The notes: generated by a model not told the origin, from the letters alone. Shown: positions 35,599-43,130, counted from the stretch's first letter. The stretch is 64,000 nucleotides of DNA from Pseudomonas anguilliseptica (GCF_900105355.1 NZ_FNSC01000001.1:3782001-3846000), one strand, 5' to 3'. Translations and numbers: made by a program.

Positions 35599-35665
35599 GG
35601 CTGCTGGTGCATATATCAAGAGTGGGCTTGTTGACAGATATGCACCAGTGCATGATCATGTGCAT
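35599..35665. promoter_or_regulatory. Right operator region (OR)
   Basis: One perfect palindrome ATGCAC-CA-GTGCAT (35640-35653) and two half-matches ending GTGCAT (35599-35612 and 35652-35665). They lie between cI and cro and share sequence with OL. A further imperfect palindrome covers the cI start codon. Confidence 0.85.
35631..35659 (+). promoter_or_regulatory. PR early promoter
   Basis: TTGACA at 35631-35636 and GATCAT at 35654-35659, 17 bases apart. The operator palindrome covers the spacer and the -10 box, so CI binding would block it. Confidence 0.75.
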
Positions 35666-35688
35666 AAATCAACGGAGCGATCAAAGAC

Positions 35689-35883
35689 ATGAGCGAAGAA
35701 AAATTGCCCGAAAAGGTCGAGAAGCTGCTTAGCAGCGGCCTTACCTACAAGGTCATTGCGGGTCGCGCCAACTGCGATACCTCGACGATTTTCCGCATCA
35801 AAAATGGCGATATTGCTAATCCGAGTTACGCGGTTGGAACAGCCATAGACCAGATGTTTTCAGAGATCGCTGTTGCTGTTTGA
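35689..35883 (+). CDS. Cro-like regulator
   Basis: 64 residues. Helix-turn-helix LTYKVIAGRANCDTSTIFRI near residues 18-37. It is divergent from cI and first in the rightward operon, the position of Cro. GGAG lies 13 bases upstream of the ATG. It probably binds the same ATGCAC palindromes. Confidence 0.85.
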   Translation: MSEEKLPEKVEKLLSSGLTYKVIAGRANCDTSTIFRIKNGDIANPSYAVGTAIDQMFSEIAVAV

Positions 35884-35894
35884 GGACATTACAG

Positions 35895-36188
35895 ATGACC
35901 AAGGAAGAAAGAGCACGCAAGAACGCGTCGACGATCTTGAAGAGCATGCACAGCTTCGGCCAGTCGCATCTGGCCAAGGAGCTGGATGTCAGCGAATCAA
36001 CGGTGAGCAAGTGGAAGCCGAATGGCGATATCGACAAGACGGCAAAGATGCTGGCGGTGCTGGGGCTGAAGGTTGTCCCGGTGACGGCGCAGTGCTTTGA
36101 CCCTGAGTACGTCGAGCACTTGCGGGCCCTGGCGCAAATCGGCCTGACGATACCTGCGCAGGAGCAGGCGCTGGACTGGGAAGAGTAG
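35895..36188 (+). CDS. CII-like transcriptional activator
   Basis: 97 residues from ATG 35895 (GAGG ten bases upstream). The sequence KNASTILKSMHSFGQSHLAK then ELDVSESTVSKWK and DIDKTAKMLAVLGLKVVP matches the lambda CII/P22 C1 family. It would activate the repressor-establishment and integrase promoters. Those target promoters were not identified. Confidence 0.88.
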   Translation: MTKEERARKNASTILKSMHSFGQSHLAKELDVSESTVSKWKPNGDIDKTAKMLAVLGLKVVPVTAQCFDPEYVEHLRALAQIGLTIPAQEQALDWEE

Positions 36189-36190
36189 GG

Positions 36191-36232
36191 CCTGAATTTC
36201 AGGCACAAAAAAGGCGCCGGACAGGGCGCCTA
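36191..36232 (+). terminator. Two stem-loops after cII (tR1-like)
   Basis: GCCTGAA-T-TTCAGGC (36191-36205) and AGGCGCC/GGCGCCT (36213-36232). The T tract is poor, so this is probably a leaky terminator. Confidence 0.55.
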
Positions 36233-36260
36233 GTTCGTTACAGCAGTTCAGGGGGAAATT

Positions 36261-36518
36261 ATGCCGAACACCAACGAAAACCACAATGTCGGCCAAAGCC
36301 AGTGCGCGCAGATTCGCCGGCACCTTGAGGCGGGTAATTCACTGACAGGCCTGCAGGCGCTCAGCCAGTTCTCCTGCTTTCGTTTGGCCGCACGCATTGA
36401 TGACCTGAGAAACGCCGGCATGCTGATCAAGTCGCAGCCTATCTCAGTGATCAACGCCGATGGCAAGACTGTGCGGGTCGCTCAGTACAGTCTGATGAAG
36501 GCAGGGGTGGTTGCGTGA
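36261..36518 (+). CDS. Helix-turn-helix domain phage protein
   Basis: 85 residues. A winged-helix-like pattern (IRRHLEAGNSLTGLQALSQF then SCFRLAARIDDLRNAGMLIK) is typical of phage replication-module HTH proteins. It overlaps the O-like gene by four bases. Confidence 0.78.
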   Translation: MPNTNENHNVGQSQCAQIRRHLEAGNSLTGLQALSQFSCFRLAARIDDLRNAGMLIKSQPISVINADGKTVRVAQYSLMKAGVVA

Positions 36519-37282
36519 GTGTTCAGGCAATGACTTGGGCACTTGAGCAGCGTCTGGTAATGGCGCCTACGGCGCGCCATGTCCTCCTGTGCCTTGCAAA
36601 CTATGCCGACAAGGCTGGTAGAGGTGCATTCCCGTCGGCGAACAGCCTGAGCGAAGACACTGGCCTTGCTGTCCGCACAATACGCACCGCGCTTGAATCT
36701 CTGCGCGAGGCGGGCGCTATCAGCCTTGGAAATCAGGCTATCGCCGCCGCTTACATTGACCGGCACGATCGCCGTCCGGTGGTGTATGACCTGCTAATGC
36801 AACGGGGTGCAGATGCCGCACCCGGTACCGAACGGGGTGCAGCTAACGACAGAGCGGGGTGCAGCTCACAGCAGGACGGGGTGCAGCTGACGACAGAGCG
36901 GGGTGCAGCAGCTGCACCCAATCCACCAATTAACCATCAATTACCCGTCAATGAACAAAAGAGCGGTAGCGCGAAGGGTTCGCGCCTCGCCGCTGACTGG
37001 ACCATTCCATCCGAGTGGATTGAGCAAAGCGCGGCAAATCACCCTGAGTTTGATCAGCAGGCTTTGCTCGCCATCGCAGAAGACTTCCGCGACTACTGGA
37101 CGGCCAAGACCGGCGCCCAGGCCACCAAGCTCGATTGGCATGCCACCTGGCGCCGCTGGATACGCAACCAGAAACCTGTTCACCGCCAACGGCCAGTGAG
37201 TGCTCGCCCAGTTTCTCATTCGCCAAGCGCAGCCCCCGAAGGCCTGGTGCGCAAGGAGGACGGCAGCTATGGCTTTGCTTGA
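36515..37282 (+). CDS. Replication initiator, lambda O-like
   Basis: 255 residues, GTG start. The N-terminal winged helix (TARHVLLCLANYADKAGRGA then FPSANSLSEDTGLAVRTIRT) is typical of phage O/DnaA-like initiators. The linker is encoded by iteron repeats (see the origin entry). The C-terminus (DFRDYWTAKTGAQATKLDWH then ATWRRWIRNQ) resembles DnaT/O C-domains that contact helicase. It overlaps the DnaC-like gene by 14 bases. Confidence 0.85.
   Translation: MSVQAMTWALEQRLVMAPTARHVLLCLANYADKAGRGAFPSANSLSEDTGLAVRTIRTALESLREAGAISLGNQAIAAAYIDRHDRRPVVYDLLMQRGADAAPGTERGAANDRAGCSSQQDGVQLTTERGAAAAPNPPINHQLPVNEQKSGSAKGSRLAADWTIPSEWIEQSAANHPEFDQQALLAIAEDFRDYWTAKTGAQATKLDWHATWRRWIRNQKPVHRQRPVSARPVSHSPSAAPEGLVRKEDGSYGFA
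36803..36965 (+). other. Probable phage replication origin (iterons plus AT-rich segment)
   Basis: Five direct repeats CGGGGTGCAG start at 36803, 36833, 36855, 36877 and 36899; the last four are exactly 22 bases apart, about two helical turns. They lie inside the O-like gene, as in lambda. An AT-rich stretch with AATTAACC and ATCAATTACC (36920-36965) follows and could be the unwinding element. Confidence 0.82.
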
Positions 37283-38072
37283 TCTGACCATCAGCGAGAT
37301 TGAGCAGAAATTCTGCGGCGTGCTGGGGAAGCAGGAGGCCAATTGCGAGCAGCATGGGCCGTTTGTGTCGATCACAACGCGAAACAGTGAGCGCAGCAGT
37401 GGCTGCCCAGTCTGTGCTGACGAAGCGCAGCGCGAGCGTGACAATGCCGAGGCGCTGGACCGGGCGGCCAAGGCAAAAAGCAAACTCCTTGAGCAGCGCC
37501 TTGGTGCTTCGCTGATTCCTGCACGCTTCGCTGGAAAATCGTTTACCGAGTACCGCTGTGCGACCCAGCAGCAGGAAGCGAACCTGGCCACCTGCCGCGG
37601 TTATGCGCAGCACTTCGCCAGCCATTCCGCCGCCGGCCGGTGCCTGGCCCTGCTTGGCAATCCCGGTACCGGGAAGACGCACCTGGCGGCAGCCATCGCT
37701 CGCCACCTTATCAACCGCCTTGGCGTGACAGCCGTGTACCGCACCGTCGGTAGCCTGTTGCAGTACGTCAAGGGCAGCTACGACCGAGGTTCCGACTACA
37801 GCGAAGCGCAGGCATTCGCCAGCCTGGTGGAGCCCGCGCTGCTGATCATCGATGAGGTTGGAGCAACCAAGCCGACAGAGTTTGAGCAGGCAACCCTGTT
37901 CGCAGTTATCAATGGCCGCTACGAGGCGCTGCGCCCGACCGTAGTCATAAGCAACCTGTTCCCGGTTGATCTGCGCGAGGTGCTTGGCGAGCGCAGCTTT
38001 GACCGGCTGAGCGAGGCTGGCGGGATTGTTCTGGTGTTCGACTGGGCGTCTGTCCGGAAGGATCTCGCATGA
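37269..38072 (+). CDS. DnaC-like helicase loader ATPase
   Basis: 267 residues from ATG 37269. Zinc-like cysteines (CEQHG and CPVC, residues 27-48) precede an AAA+ ATPase: Walker A GNPGTGKTHLAAAIA near 135, Walker B LLIIDEVG near 195, and DRLSEAGG in the sensor region. It should load the host replicative helicase at the adjacent origin together with the O-like protein. Confidence 0.92.
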   Translation: MALLDLTISEIEQKFCGVLGKQEANCEQHGPFVSITTRNSERSSGCPVCADEAQRERDNAEALDRAAKAKSKLLEQRLGASLIPARFAGKSFTEYRCATQQQEANLATCRGYAQHFASHSAAGRCLALLGNPGTGKTHLAAAIARHLINRLGVTAVYRTVGSLLQYVKGSYDRGSDYSEAQAFASLVEPALLIIDEVGATKPTEFEQATLFAVINGRYEALRPTVVISNLFPVDLREVLGERSFDRLSEAGGIVLVFDWASVRKDLA

Positions 38073-38194
38073 CTAAGGCCTGCTGGATGATCACCACCGG
38101 GCGCTACACCTTCCCGATGCTGGGCGCCGTACTGGACTACAAAGAGGCGCTGGCTGCTGCCCGCGTGATCTGGCCAGGCGCGGAGGTGCGCTGA
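38069..38194 (+). CDS. Small hypothetical phage protein
   Basis: 41 residues, MTKACWMITTGRYTFPMLGA then VLDYKEALAAARVIWPGAEVR. It overlaps the loader gene by 4 bases and the NinB-like gene by 1 base, so it is a coupled gene of the operon. Confidence 0.7.
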   Translation: MTKACWMITTGRYTFPMLGAVLDYKEALAAARVIWPGAEVR

Positions 38195-38664
38195 TGGCTG
38201 AAAAAATCAGCGTCAACTGCCCAGCAAAGCTGTCAGAGGCCATCACCCGGCTGACAGCAGCCTACCGCGAGCACAAGTTCGTCGTTGTCAGCTTTCGCCC
38301 AGGTAGGGACCGCACGCTTGATCAAAACGCACTGTGGTTCGCCTTGTACCAGCGTATCGCACAGATGACAGAGATCGGCGACGTGGAAGACGCGCGCCGC
38401 TACTGCAAGTTGCACTTCGGCGTTCCGATCATGCGCAAGGTGAACGAAGACTTCCGCAATGCCTGGAATGTGTCGTTCCTGCTGCTGACCTACGAAACCA
38501 AGCTGGAGCTGATGGGGCCGTGTGCTCTGTTCGGTCCGGACGGTTTTCCGGTTACGCGTCTTTTCGACCGCGCCCAGGGCATCCAGTACACGGACCGCAT
38601 CGTTGCTGAGTTCTCGGGTAAAGGCGTGGTTTTCGATGATCTGTTGGGGGCCGAGGTCGCATGA
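38194..38664 (+). CDS. NinB-like recombination protein
   Basis: 156 residues. RTLDQNALWFALYQRIAQMT and RRYCKLHFGVPIMR correspond to conserved parts of NinB/Orf-type phage proteins, which assist RecA-like recombination on single strands. Position after the helicase loader fits the nin region of lambdoid phages. Confidence 0.72.
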   Translation: MAEKISVNCPAKLSEAITRLTAAYREHKFVVVSFRPGRDRTLDQNALWFALYQRIAQMTEIGDVEDARRYCKLHFGVPIMRKVNEDFRNAWNVSFLLLTYETKLELMGPCALFGPDGFPVTRLFDRAQGIQYTDRIVAEFSGKGVVFDDLLGAEVA

Positions 38665-38963
38665 GGATCGAAAGCAACAAGTTGCGGCAGTCGGCCCGCG
38701 GCCGAGATTGCACTTTGCGCCTGCCGGGCATCTGCCGGCGCGACTCTGAAACCGTTGTTCTGTGCCATCTGCCGGTGGGTATGAAGGGCATGGGCATGAA
38801 GTCACCGGATCTGTTCGCCGTGTTCGGCTGCGACTCCTGCCACGCGGTAATCGACGGCCGCGCCCGTGGTGAGTTTGACCAGGGCGATCTGCTGCGCGCC
38901 CTGGCCGAAACGCAGATGCACTGGGTTGAAACCGGCCTGCTGGTCGTGAAGGGGGCCGCTTGA
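38661..38963 (+). CDS. DUF1364 family protein (nuclease-like)
   Basis: 100 residues. RDCTLRLPGICRRDSETVVL and CHLPVGMKGMGMKSPDLFA, followed by CDSCHAVIDGR, match DUF1364, a small Cys/His-rich nin-region family thought to be HNH-like. It overlaps the preceding gene by four bases. Confidence 0.85.
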   Translation: MRIESNKLRQSARGRDCTLRLPGICRRDSETVVLCHLPVGMKGMGMKSPDLFAVFGCDSCHAVIDGRARGEFDQGDLLRALAETQMHWVETGLLVVKGAA

Positions 38964-39265
38964 GCCCGAGAGAGCTTGCCGTTTCAACCTGGGGCCAGCT
39001 CGCCGGCCTTGGGATTTTACCGCCACTGATGAGGATGACCGATGAAGCGCCTACTGCCGTTGTTGTTGCTGCCCCTGCTGCTGAACCCGGCCGTGCCGGT
39101 TATCTGGTACGCCTCCGGGGCGGTGCGGGCGCTCAAGTGACAGCCCCCGAGCCAGATCCGAACGAGCCTGCCAGCCAGATTGATGAGCTGGCGGCAGATC
39201 TGAACTTGCGCAACGTCGAGGACGAGTACCTGAGCGCACCTGGCAGTGTTGGCCACCGCCAATGA
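38960..39265 (+). CDS. Hypothetical nin-region protein
   Basis: 101 residues if it begins at TTG 38960 (TTGA overlap). The first 30 residues (SPRELAVSTWGQLAGLGILP) look like a genuine small domain; the rest is Ala/Pro/Glu-rich. The end overlaps the VRR-NUC gene by four bases. An alternative is two or three smaller genes: a nested ORF at 39042-39140 ends in a GTGA overlap with a GTG at 39137 in this frame. Confidence 0.5.
   Translation: MSPRELAVSTWGQLAGLGILPPLMRMTDEAPTAVVVAAPAAEPGRAGYLVRLRGGAGAQVTAPEPDPNEPASQIDELAADLNLRNVEDEYLSAPGSVGHRQ
39042..39140 (+). CDS. Possible nested small membrane peptide
   Basis: 32 residues, MKRLLPLLLLPLLLNPAVPV then IWYASGAVRALK, in another frame of the previous gene. 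TGAGGATG lies close upstream. The basic-then-Leu-rich profile is that of a TM segment or signal. It is uncertain because it sits wholly within another open frame. Confidence 0.35.
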   Translation: MKRLLPLLLLPLLLNPAVPVIWYASGAVRALK

Positions 39266-39696
39266 AGTCAGGGCTGAGTCAATTTCTTCCAGTGATCAGC
39301 AAGTCCGCGCGCAAGCCTGCAAAGCCTTCGCGCCTGGCTGGTGTACCGCTGGAAGAGGATGACCAGATTGCGCTGATTGCGTGGTTTGACGAGTGGGCGC
39401 CGGCCGAGCTGCAGGGGCGCCTGGCGGCATCGGCCGGCGGGGCGCGCATGGCCAGGAAAACGGCTTGTCGGCAGAAGGCCGCGGGCAACCGTAAGGGTTT
39501 TCCTGACCTGAATCTGTTGGTTCCGCGAGGCCAGTTTCACGGGTTGATCATTGAGCTGAAGCGCCTCAAGGGCGGAAGGCTGGAGCCCGAGCAAGCTGGC
39601 TGGCTCGATTTCCTGAATGGGCAGGGATACATGGCAGTGGTGTGCTGCGGCCTAGAGGCAGCCAAGAAAACGATCGTCAGCTACTTGGGCGAGTAG
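39262..39696 (+). CDS. VRR-NUC domain nuclease
   Basis: 144 residues. The VRR-NUC core shows GNRKGFPDLNLL (catalytic Asp) and GLIIELKRLKGGRLEPEQAG (Glu-x-Lys), the restriction-like fold of Holliday junction/flap nucleases. It occupies the place of lambda rap/rusA in the nin region. Confidence 0.9.
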   Translation: MKSGLSQFLPVISKSARKPAKPSRLAGVPLEEDDQIALIAWFDEWAPAELQGRLAASAGGARMARKTACRQKAAGNRKGFPDLNLLVPRGQFHGLIIELKRLKGGRLEPEQAGWLDFLNGQGYMAVVCCGLEAAKKTIVSYLGE

Positions 39697-39728
39697 CTGG
39701 CGAAAACATAGCGACAGCGGGGGTTGCG

Positions 39729-39932
39729 ATGCGTAGCGAAATGACTTGTGCGGCAAAAATGGAAGTCGAGCTGGAGATCGGCGGTGAAGTGGTGAAGCGA
39801 AGCGCGAAGGAGTGGGCGCTGATCATGTCCCTGAACTGGGACACGGTTCGTCAGCGCCGATACCGCGGGAGCAACTGGACTGAATCTCTTCAGCCCAAGG
39901 CTGCCCGGTCATCCTTCAATGACCGGCGCTGA
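39729..39932 (+). CDS. Small HTH-like protein at the antiterminator position
   Basis: 67 residues from ATG 39729. SAKEWALIMSLNWDTVRQRR then YRGSNWTESLQPK resembles the small helix-turn-helix segment seen in phage DNA-binding proteins. It is the last gene before the late region, where lambdoid phages encode Q. A role in late control is inferred from position only. Confidence 0.55.
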   Translation: MRSEMTCAAKMEVELEIGGEVVKRSAKEWALIMSLNWDTVRQRRYRGSNWTESLQPKAARSSFNDRR

Positions 39933-40223
39933 TCACTGCTCGTCGTAGCTGTCCGAAATTGCAACGTAGGCAGCATCCTCGCCGCTGCCTTCGATGACAG
40001 ACCGCAGATTGGCCAGCAGATTCTCGATCTGGTTGATCGCGTCCGCGTCGGCACGGCCAGACAGCACGGCGAAGTGGCCGCCCTGGTTGTCCAGGCTGAT
40101 CGCCAGCACTGTATGGGCGCTATGTTCTTCCATCGCCTGACCGGCCAGGGCCAGGCCTTCGGTGACGGCCATGAACTCGTCGTCATTCTCGTCTTCGATG
40201 TTGAAACCCGGTTCTTTGCTCAT
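39933..40223 (-). CDS. Small acidic phage protein on the opposite strand
   Basis: 96 residues from ATG 40223, acidic (NIEDENDDEFMAVTEG), unrecognised. It lies end to end with the HTH-like gene. A reverse copy of the late-region element stands 32 bases upstream of its start. Confidence 0.65.
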   Translation of the reverse strand: MSKEPGFNIEDENDDEFMAVTEGLALAGQAMEEHSAHTVLAISLDNQGGHFAVLSGRADADAINQIENLLANLRSVIEGSGEDAAYVAISDSYDEQ

Positions 40224-40254
40224 TTGGTTGCCCCTGTTTATGTCTGAAAACAGG

Positions 40255-40270
40255 GACGCTCTGTCACTGG
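40255..40270 (-). promoter_or_regulatory. Late-region element, reverse copy
   Basis: GACGCTCTGTCACTGG on the plus strand matches the reverse complement of the forward copy at 40292-40307 in 15 of 16 bases. The two form a large inverted repeat with a 21-base centre. Confidence 0.7.
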
Positions 40271-40291
40271 GAAAACGGTTGCAAGGCCGTG

Positions 40292-40307
40292 CCAGTGACA
40301 TAGCGTC
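40292..40307 (+). promoter_or_regulatory. Late-region element, copy 1
   Basis: CCAGTGACATAGCGTC in the gap before the holin gene, the head of the lysis/late region. Confidence 0.7.
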
Positions 40308-40429
40308 ATCGGCAAGGGGATAGCCCCGCCGAGTCGCCGCCTGGCGGCAGTGTGTGACCAGTTCAAGGAGTCGGCCTGTGACCCAAGCCGCACACGAAAT
40401 ATCGATTCGCCTCCCCGGGGGCTACCCCA

Positions 40430-40699
40430 ATGAGTAACACCATGGCTGATAAGGCGATGAATGCCGCCAGCTACGGTGGTGCTGCCGTATCTGTCACATC
40501 AGGCCTGACCCTGACCGAGTGGGGCGTGATAGCCGGTATCGTCACGGCGATCGTTACGCTGCTGGCCAACCTGTTCTACCAGTGGCGCAAAGACCGCCGC
40601 GAGCATGAGTTGTACCGGCTTGAGCTGGAAATGCGCCGGGCTGATGCCCGCTATGCAATGTCCAGCGCCTGCAGTGTCAGGGAGCCCATCGATGAATAA
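40430..40699 (+). CDS. Class II holin
   Basis: 89 residues. Two hydrophobic segments (YGGAAVSVTSGLTLTEWGVI and AGIVTAIVTLLANLFYQW) are followed by a charged tail KDRREHELYRLELEMRRADA, as in HP1-type holins. It should form membrane lesions or depolarise the membrane and so trigger the SAR endolysin encoded by the overlapping next gene. Confidence 0.88.
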   Translation: MSNTMADKAMNAASYGGAAVSVTSGLTLTEWGVIAGIVTAIVTLLANLFYQWRKDRREHELYRLELEMRRADARYAMSSACSVREPIDE

Positions 40700-41213
40700 G
40701 CGCAGCTACCTCTCTGCCGCAGTGCTGGCCCTGGTCATGGCGGGTGCTTCGGCGCCGGCCATCATGGACCAGTACCTGCTGGAGAAGGAAAGCAGCGGCA
40801 TTACGCCGCTCAAGGCCTACCAGGATGGTGCGCGGATCTGGACTGTCTGCGACGGCAAGACCGAAGGGGTTACCCGTTCCACGGTGATGACCAAGGCTCA
40901 GTGCGATGCCTGGCGCCAGACCGAAATCGGCCAGCGCCTGCAGCACGTCCACTCGATCATCAAAGTGCCCATGAGTGAGCCCGCCTGGGCTGGCGTGGGC
41001 AGCTGGTGTTTCAACGTGGGCAACACTGGGTGCGCGAAGGCCACCACCGTGAAGCTGATCAATCAGGGCCAGCAGGCCGCCGGATGCAAGGCGATTCTGC
41101 ACTGGCGCTTCATTACCCGTGACGGCAAGAAGGTCGATTGCTCTACCAAGCAGCCTTATTGCACCGGTTTGTGGGACCGGCGGAACGGAGAAGCGGAGCT
41201 GTGCGCGCTATGA
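40692..41213 (+). CDS. SAR endolysin, lysozyme family GH24
   Basis: 173 residues. The N-terminal weakly hydrophobic helix (SYLSAAVLALVMAGASAPAI) is a signal-anchor-release segment with no cleavage site. The catalytic triad region EKESSGITPLKAYQDGARIW then TVCDG has Glu33, Asp45 and Thr51; the Glu-Asp distance is 12, three more than usual. Seven further Cys suggest disulphide control. It overlaps the holin gene by 8 bases. Confidence 0.88.
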   Translation: MNKRSYLSAAVLALVMAGASAPAIMDQYLLEKESSGITPLKAYQDGARIWTVCDGKTEGVTRSTVMTKAQCDAWRQTEIGQRLQHVHSIIKVPMSEPAWAGVGSWCFNVGNTGCAKATTVKLINQGQQAAGCKAILHWRFITRDGKKVDCSTKQPYCTGLWDRRNGEAELCAL

Positions 41214-41590
41214 CAATCGACCCTGTGCGCTGTATCGCCCTGCTGCTGGTTTCCGTGCTGAGCGTGGCAACTGGCTGGCAGGTCCGTGACTGGAAGGCTG
41301 GCAGCGATGAAACCGCCCGCCTGGAGCGAAAAGCCGAGGCTGATGCCATGGCCCGCGAACTCATCGCCGGTGTGGCCGAGAAGACCCTGGCCGCCATCGA
41401 CGGCATCAAGGTGGTGAACACCACCATCTACCAGAAGACCCGCCATGAAATTACGCGCGACCCTGTTTACGTTGATTGCCGCATTCCTGCTGACGGGGTG
41501 CTGCTCATCAACGACGCGAGATCCGGTGCTGATCGATCAGGCGCTGCTGCGCCCGTGTCCGGATCTTCCTCAACTTCAGCAGGCCGATGA
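41210..41590 (+). CDS. Rz-like spanin, inner-membrane subunit
   Basis: 126 residues from ATG 41210 (ATGA overlap). N-terminal TM helix (CIALLLVSVLSVATGW) followed by a helical periplasmic domain (SDETARLERKAEADAMAREL). It pairs with the lipoprotein encoded inside its own gene. Confidence 0.85.
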   Translation: MTIDPVRCIALLLVSVLSVATGWQVRDWKAGSDETARLERKAEADAMARELIAGVAEKTLAAIDGIKVVNTTIYQKTRHEITRDPVYVDCRIPADGVLLINDARSGADRSGAAAPVSGSSSTSAGR

Positions 41591-41702
41591 CGGCACCGCC
41601 GCCATGGGTGAGCTGGTCCTGGCCGATGTCGCCAGTTCCGGGCAGTACCTTGAGTGCCAAAGGCTGCACCAGGGGCTGATCGAAGCGGTAAAAATCAAGT
41701 AA
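41445..41702 (+). CDS. Rz1-like spanin, outer-membrane lipoprotein
   Basis: 85 residues, embedded in another frame of Rz and extending past it. Lipobox LLTGC near residue 19. It completes the spanin that disrupts the outer membrane at lysis. It is larger than lambda Rz1 (60) but typical for overlapping spanins. Confidence 0.87.
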   Translation: MKLRATLFTLIAAFLLTGCCSSTTRDPVLIDQALLRPCPDLPQLQQADDGTAAMGELVLADVASSGQYLECQRLHQGLIEAVKIK

Positions 41703-41719
41703 CCGACAAGGGGGCTTCC

Positions 41720-42052
41720 ATGTCAAAGCGTCAAGTTTACCTTCCGCATGAGCTGCGATCCGGCCGTACCGTATTCATCGTGACGGCCGACTACTGCATT
41801 GGCCAGGGGCCCAGTTACGGCGTTGCGGAATACCTGATCACCAGTGCGCGTGAGCCGCAGCCAGAGTCCGGCACTCGCCACCCATACCGCATGCACCCGA
41901 AAATCGCAGCGTATGCACACGATGTGACCGACCTTTTCCGCACTCGGCGCGGTGCTACGCGAGAAGCGGCACGCCGTCAGGCCTGTGATGCCCGACAAAT
42001 CGCACAGCGCAACGCCGTGAAGGCAACAATGCGCCGGGGGATGTCCAAATGA
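41720..42052 (+). CDS. Hypothetical phage protein
   Basis: 110 residues from ATG 41720, basic C-terminus rich in Arg (ATREAARRQACDARQIAQRN). Possible nucleic-acid contact. It overlaps the next gene by four bases. No family recognised. Confidence 0.65.
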   Translation: MSKRQVYLPHELRSGRTVFIVTADYCIGQGPSYGVAEYLITSAREPQPESGTRHPYRMHPKIAAYAHDVTDLFRTRRGATREAARRQACDARQIAQRNAVKATMRRGMSK

Positions 42053-42486
42053 ATCAGGACGACACCCAGCTGAGCGCCGAGCAGGTCGCCAATTCGCTCC
42101 AGGGCAAAACCCTGGCTGAGATCTTCGACGAAGGTCCGCGCAAGCTATTCATCACGCGCAATATCCCCGGGCATGGCACTTACCGCCTGTACATCAGTCG
42201 CCCGTTTGGCGTGGTTAAGCCTGCCGGCCTGCGCTGGCGCGTGCAGATCAATGTCCAGTACGAGGGCAAGGAAGAGCTGCACAGCGTCAATGACGGCGTG
42301 ATCATTGTCCCGCTGGTCATGCTCGGAGCTGTCATCGTCGACGCTGATGAGCAGATGAGCGAGCACATCAAGGCTAATCGCCAGGTTGCCGCCCAGGTGC
42401 GCCGTGAGGCCATGAAGGCGCTGCAGCCGGAGGCGTTGGTGGTTGAGCCCATGACCATGGGGCGCCAGGGTGTGCTAGATGCCTGA
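42049..42486 (+). CDS. Hypothetical phage protein
   Basis: 145 residues, unrecognised. A beta-rich middle (GTYRLYISRPFGVVKPAGLR) is followed by a hydrophobic strand VIIVPLVMLGAVIVDA and a helical tail. It overlaps the small terminase gene by 8 bases. Confidence 0.65.
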   Translation: MNQDDTQLSAEQVANSLQGKTLAEIFDEGPRKLFITRNIPGHGTYRLYISRPFGVVKPAGLRWRVQINVQYEGKEELHSVNDGVIIVPLVMLGAVIVDADEQMSEHIKANRQVAAQVRREAMKALQPEALVVEPMTMGRQGVLDA

Positions 42487-43090
42487 GCAGAAAGCCCAGG
42501 CCCCGGCTCCAGACTGGGAGCGCATCGGCATTGATTACCGCGCAGGCATCTTGTCTGTGCGCGAGATTGCCGCTGCGCACGGGGTAAGCCATACCGCCAT
42601 CCAGAAGCGCGCCAAGGCCCATGGATGGGAGCGTGACCTAAAAGCCAAGATCCAAGCCAAGGCTGACGCACTGGTTGCCAAGCGCGAGGTTGCCAGCAAG
42701 GTTGCCACGGTAGACGCGGCAACCGAGAAGGGGATTATCGAGGGTGTGGCAACTGCCGTGGCTGACATTCGGATGTCGCACCGCACGGATATTCAGCGGT
42801 CCAGGCGCCTGGCCAACAGCCTGCTGGATGAGCTCGAAGGCCTCAGCGACAACCGTGAGCTGTTCGCGCAACTGGGTGAGCTGCTGACAGATCCTGAAGC
42901 TGACCGCGACACACTGAGCGAGCTGTACCACAAGGTCATCGCGTTGCCAGGCCGGTCGAAGGTGCTCAAGGAAATGTCCGACACCTTGAAGACGCTGGTT
43001 GCCCTGGAGCGCCAAGCCTACAGCATGGACGAGCAGCAGCACGATGAGCCGTATGAGGCGCGACTGAAGCGGCTGATGGGTGAGGACTGA
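42479..43090 (+). CDS. Terminase small subunit
   Basis: 203 residues. N-terminal helix-turn-helix (LSVREIAAAHGVSHTAIQKR) with AKAHGWERDLKAKIQAKAD after it, then a helical oligomerisation region, as in P22/SPP1-like small terminases. It recognises the packaging start. Unusually the large subunit is 4.4 kb downstream, with tail-fibre-like genes between. Confidence 0.85.
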   Translation: MPEQKAQAPAPDWERIGIDYRAGILSVREIAAAHGVSHTAIQKRAKAHGWERDLKAKIQAKADALVAKREVASKVATVDAATEKGIIEGVATAVADIRMSHRTDIQRSRRLANSLLDELEGLSDNRELFAQLGELLTDPEADRDTLSELYHKVIALPGRSKVLKEMSDTLKTLVALERQAYSMDEQQHDEPYEARLKRLMGED

Positions 43091-43093
43091 AAG

Positions 43094-43130
43094 CGCGCCA
43101 CACTTTTGGTAATGCGCAAAACGTGGCGCG
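43094..43130. repeat. Inverted repeat after the small terminase gene
   Basis: CGCGCCAC and GTGGCGCG arms (8 bp, perfect) around a 21-base loop. It could be part of a pac/cos region or an RNA structure; no function is shown. Confidence 0.6.

Noticed and set aside
36941-37706. Long minus-strand frames opposite the replication genes.
   Set aside because: They mirror the O-like and DnaC-like genes, whose motifs are clear on the plus strand.
43094-43130. Treating the inverted repeat as a cos or pac site.
   Set aside because: A hairpin close to small terminase is suggestive, but no cleavage or binding sequence can be recognised.
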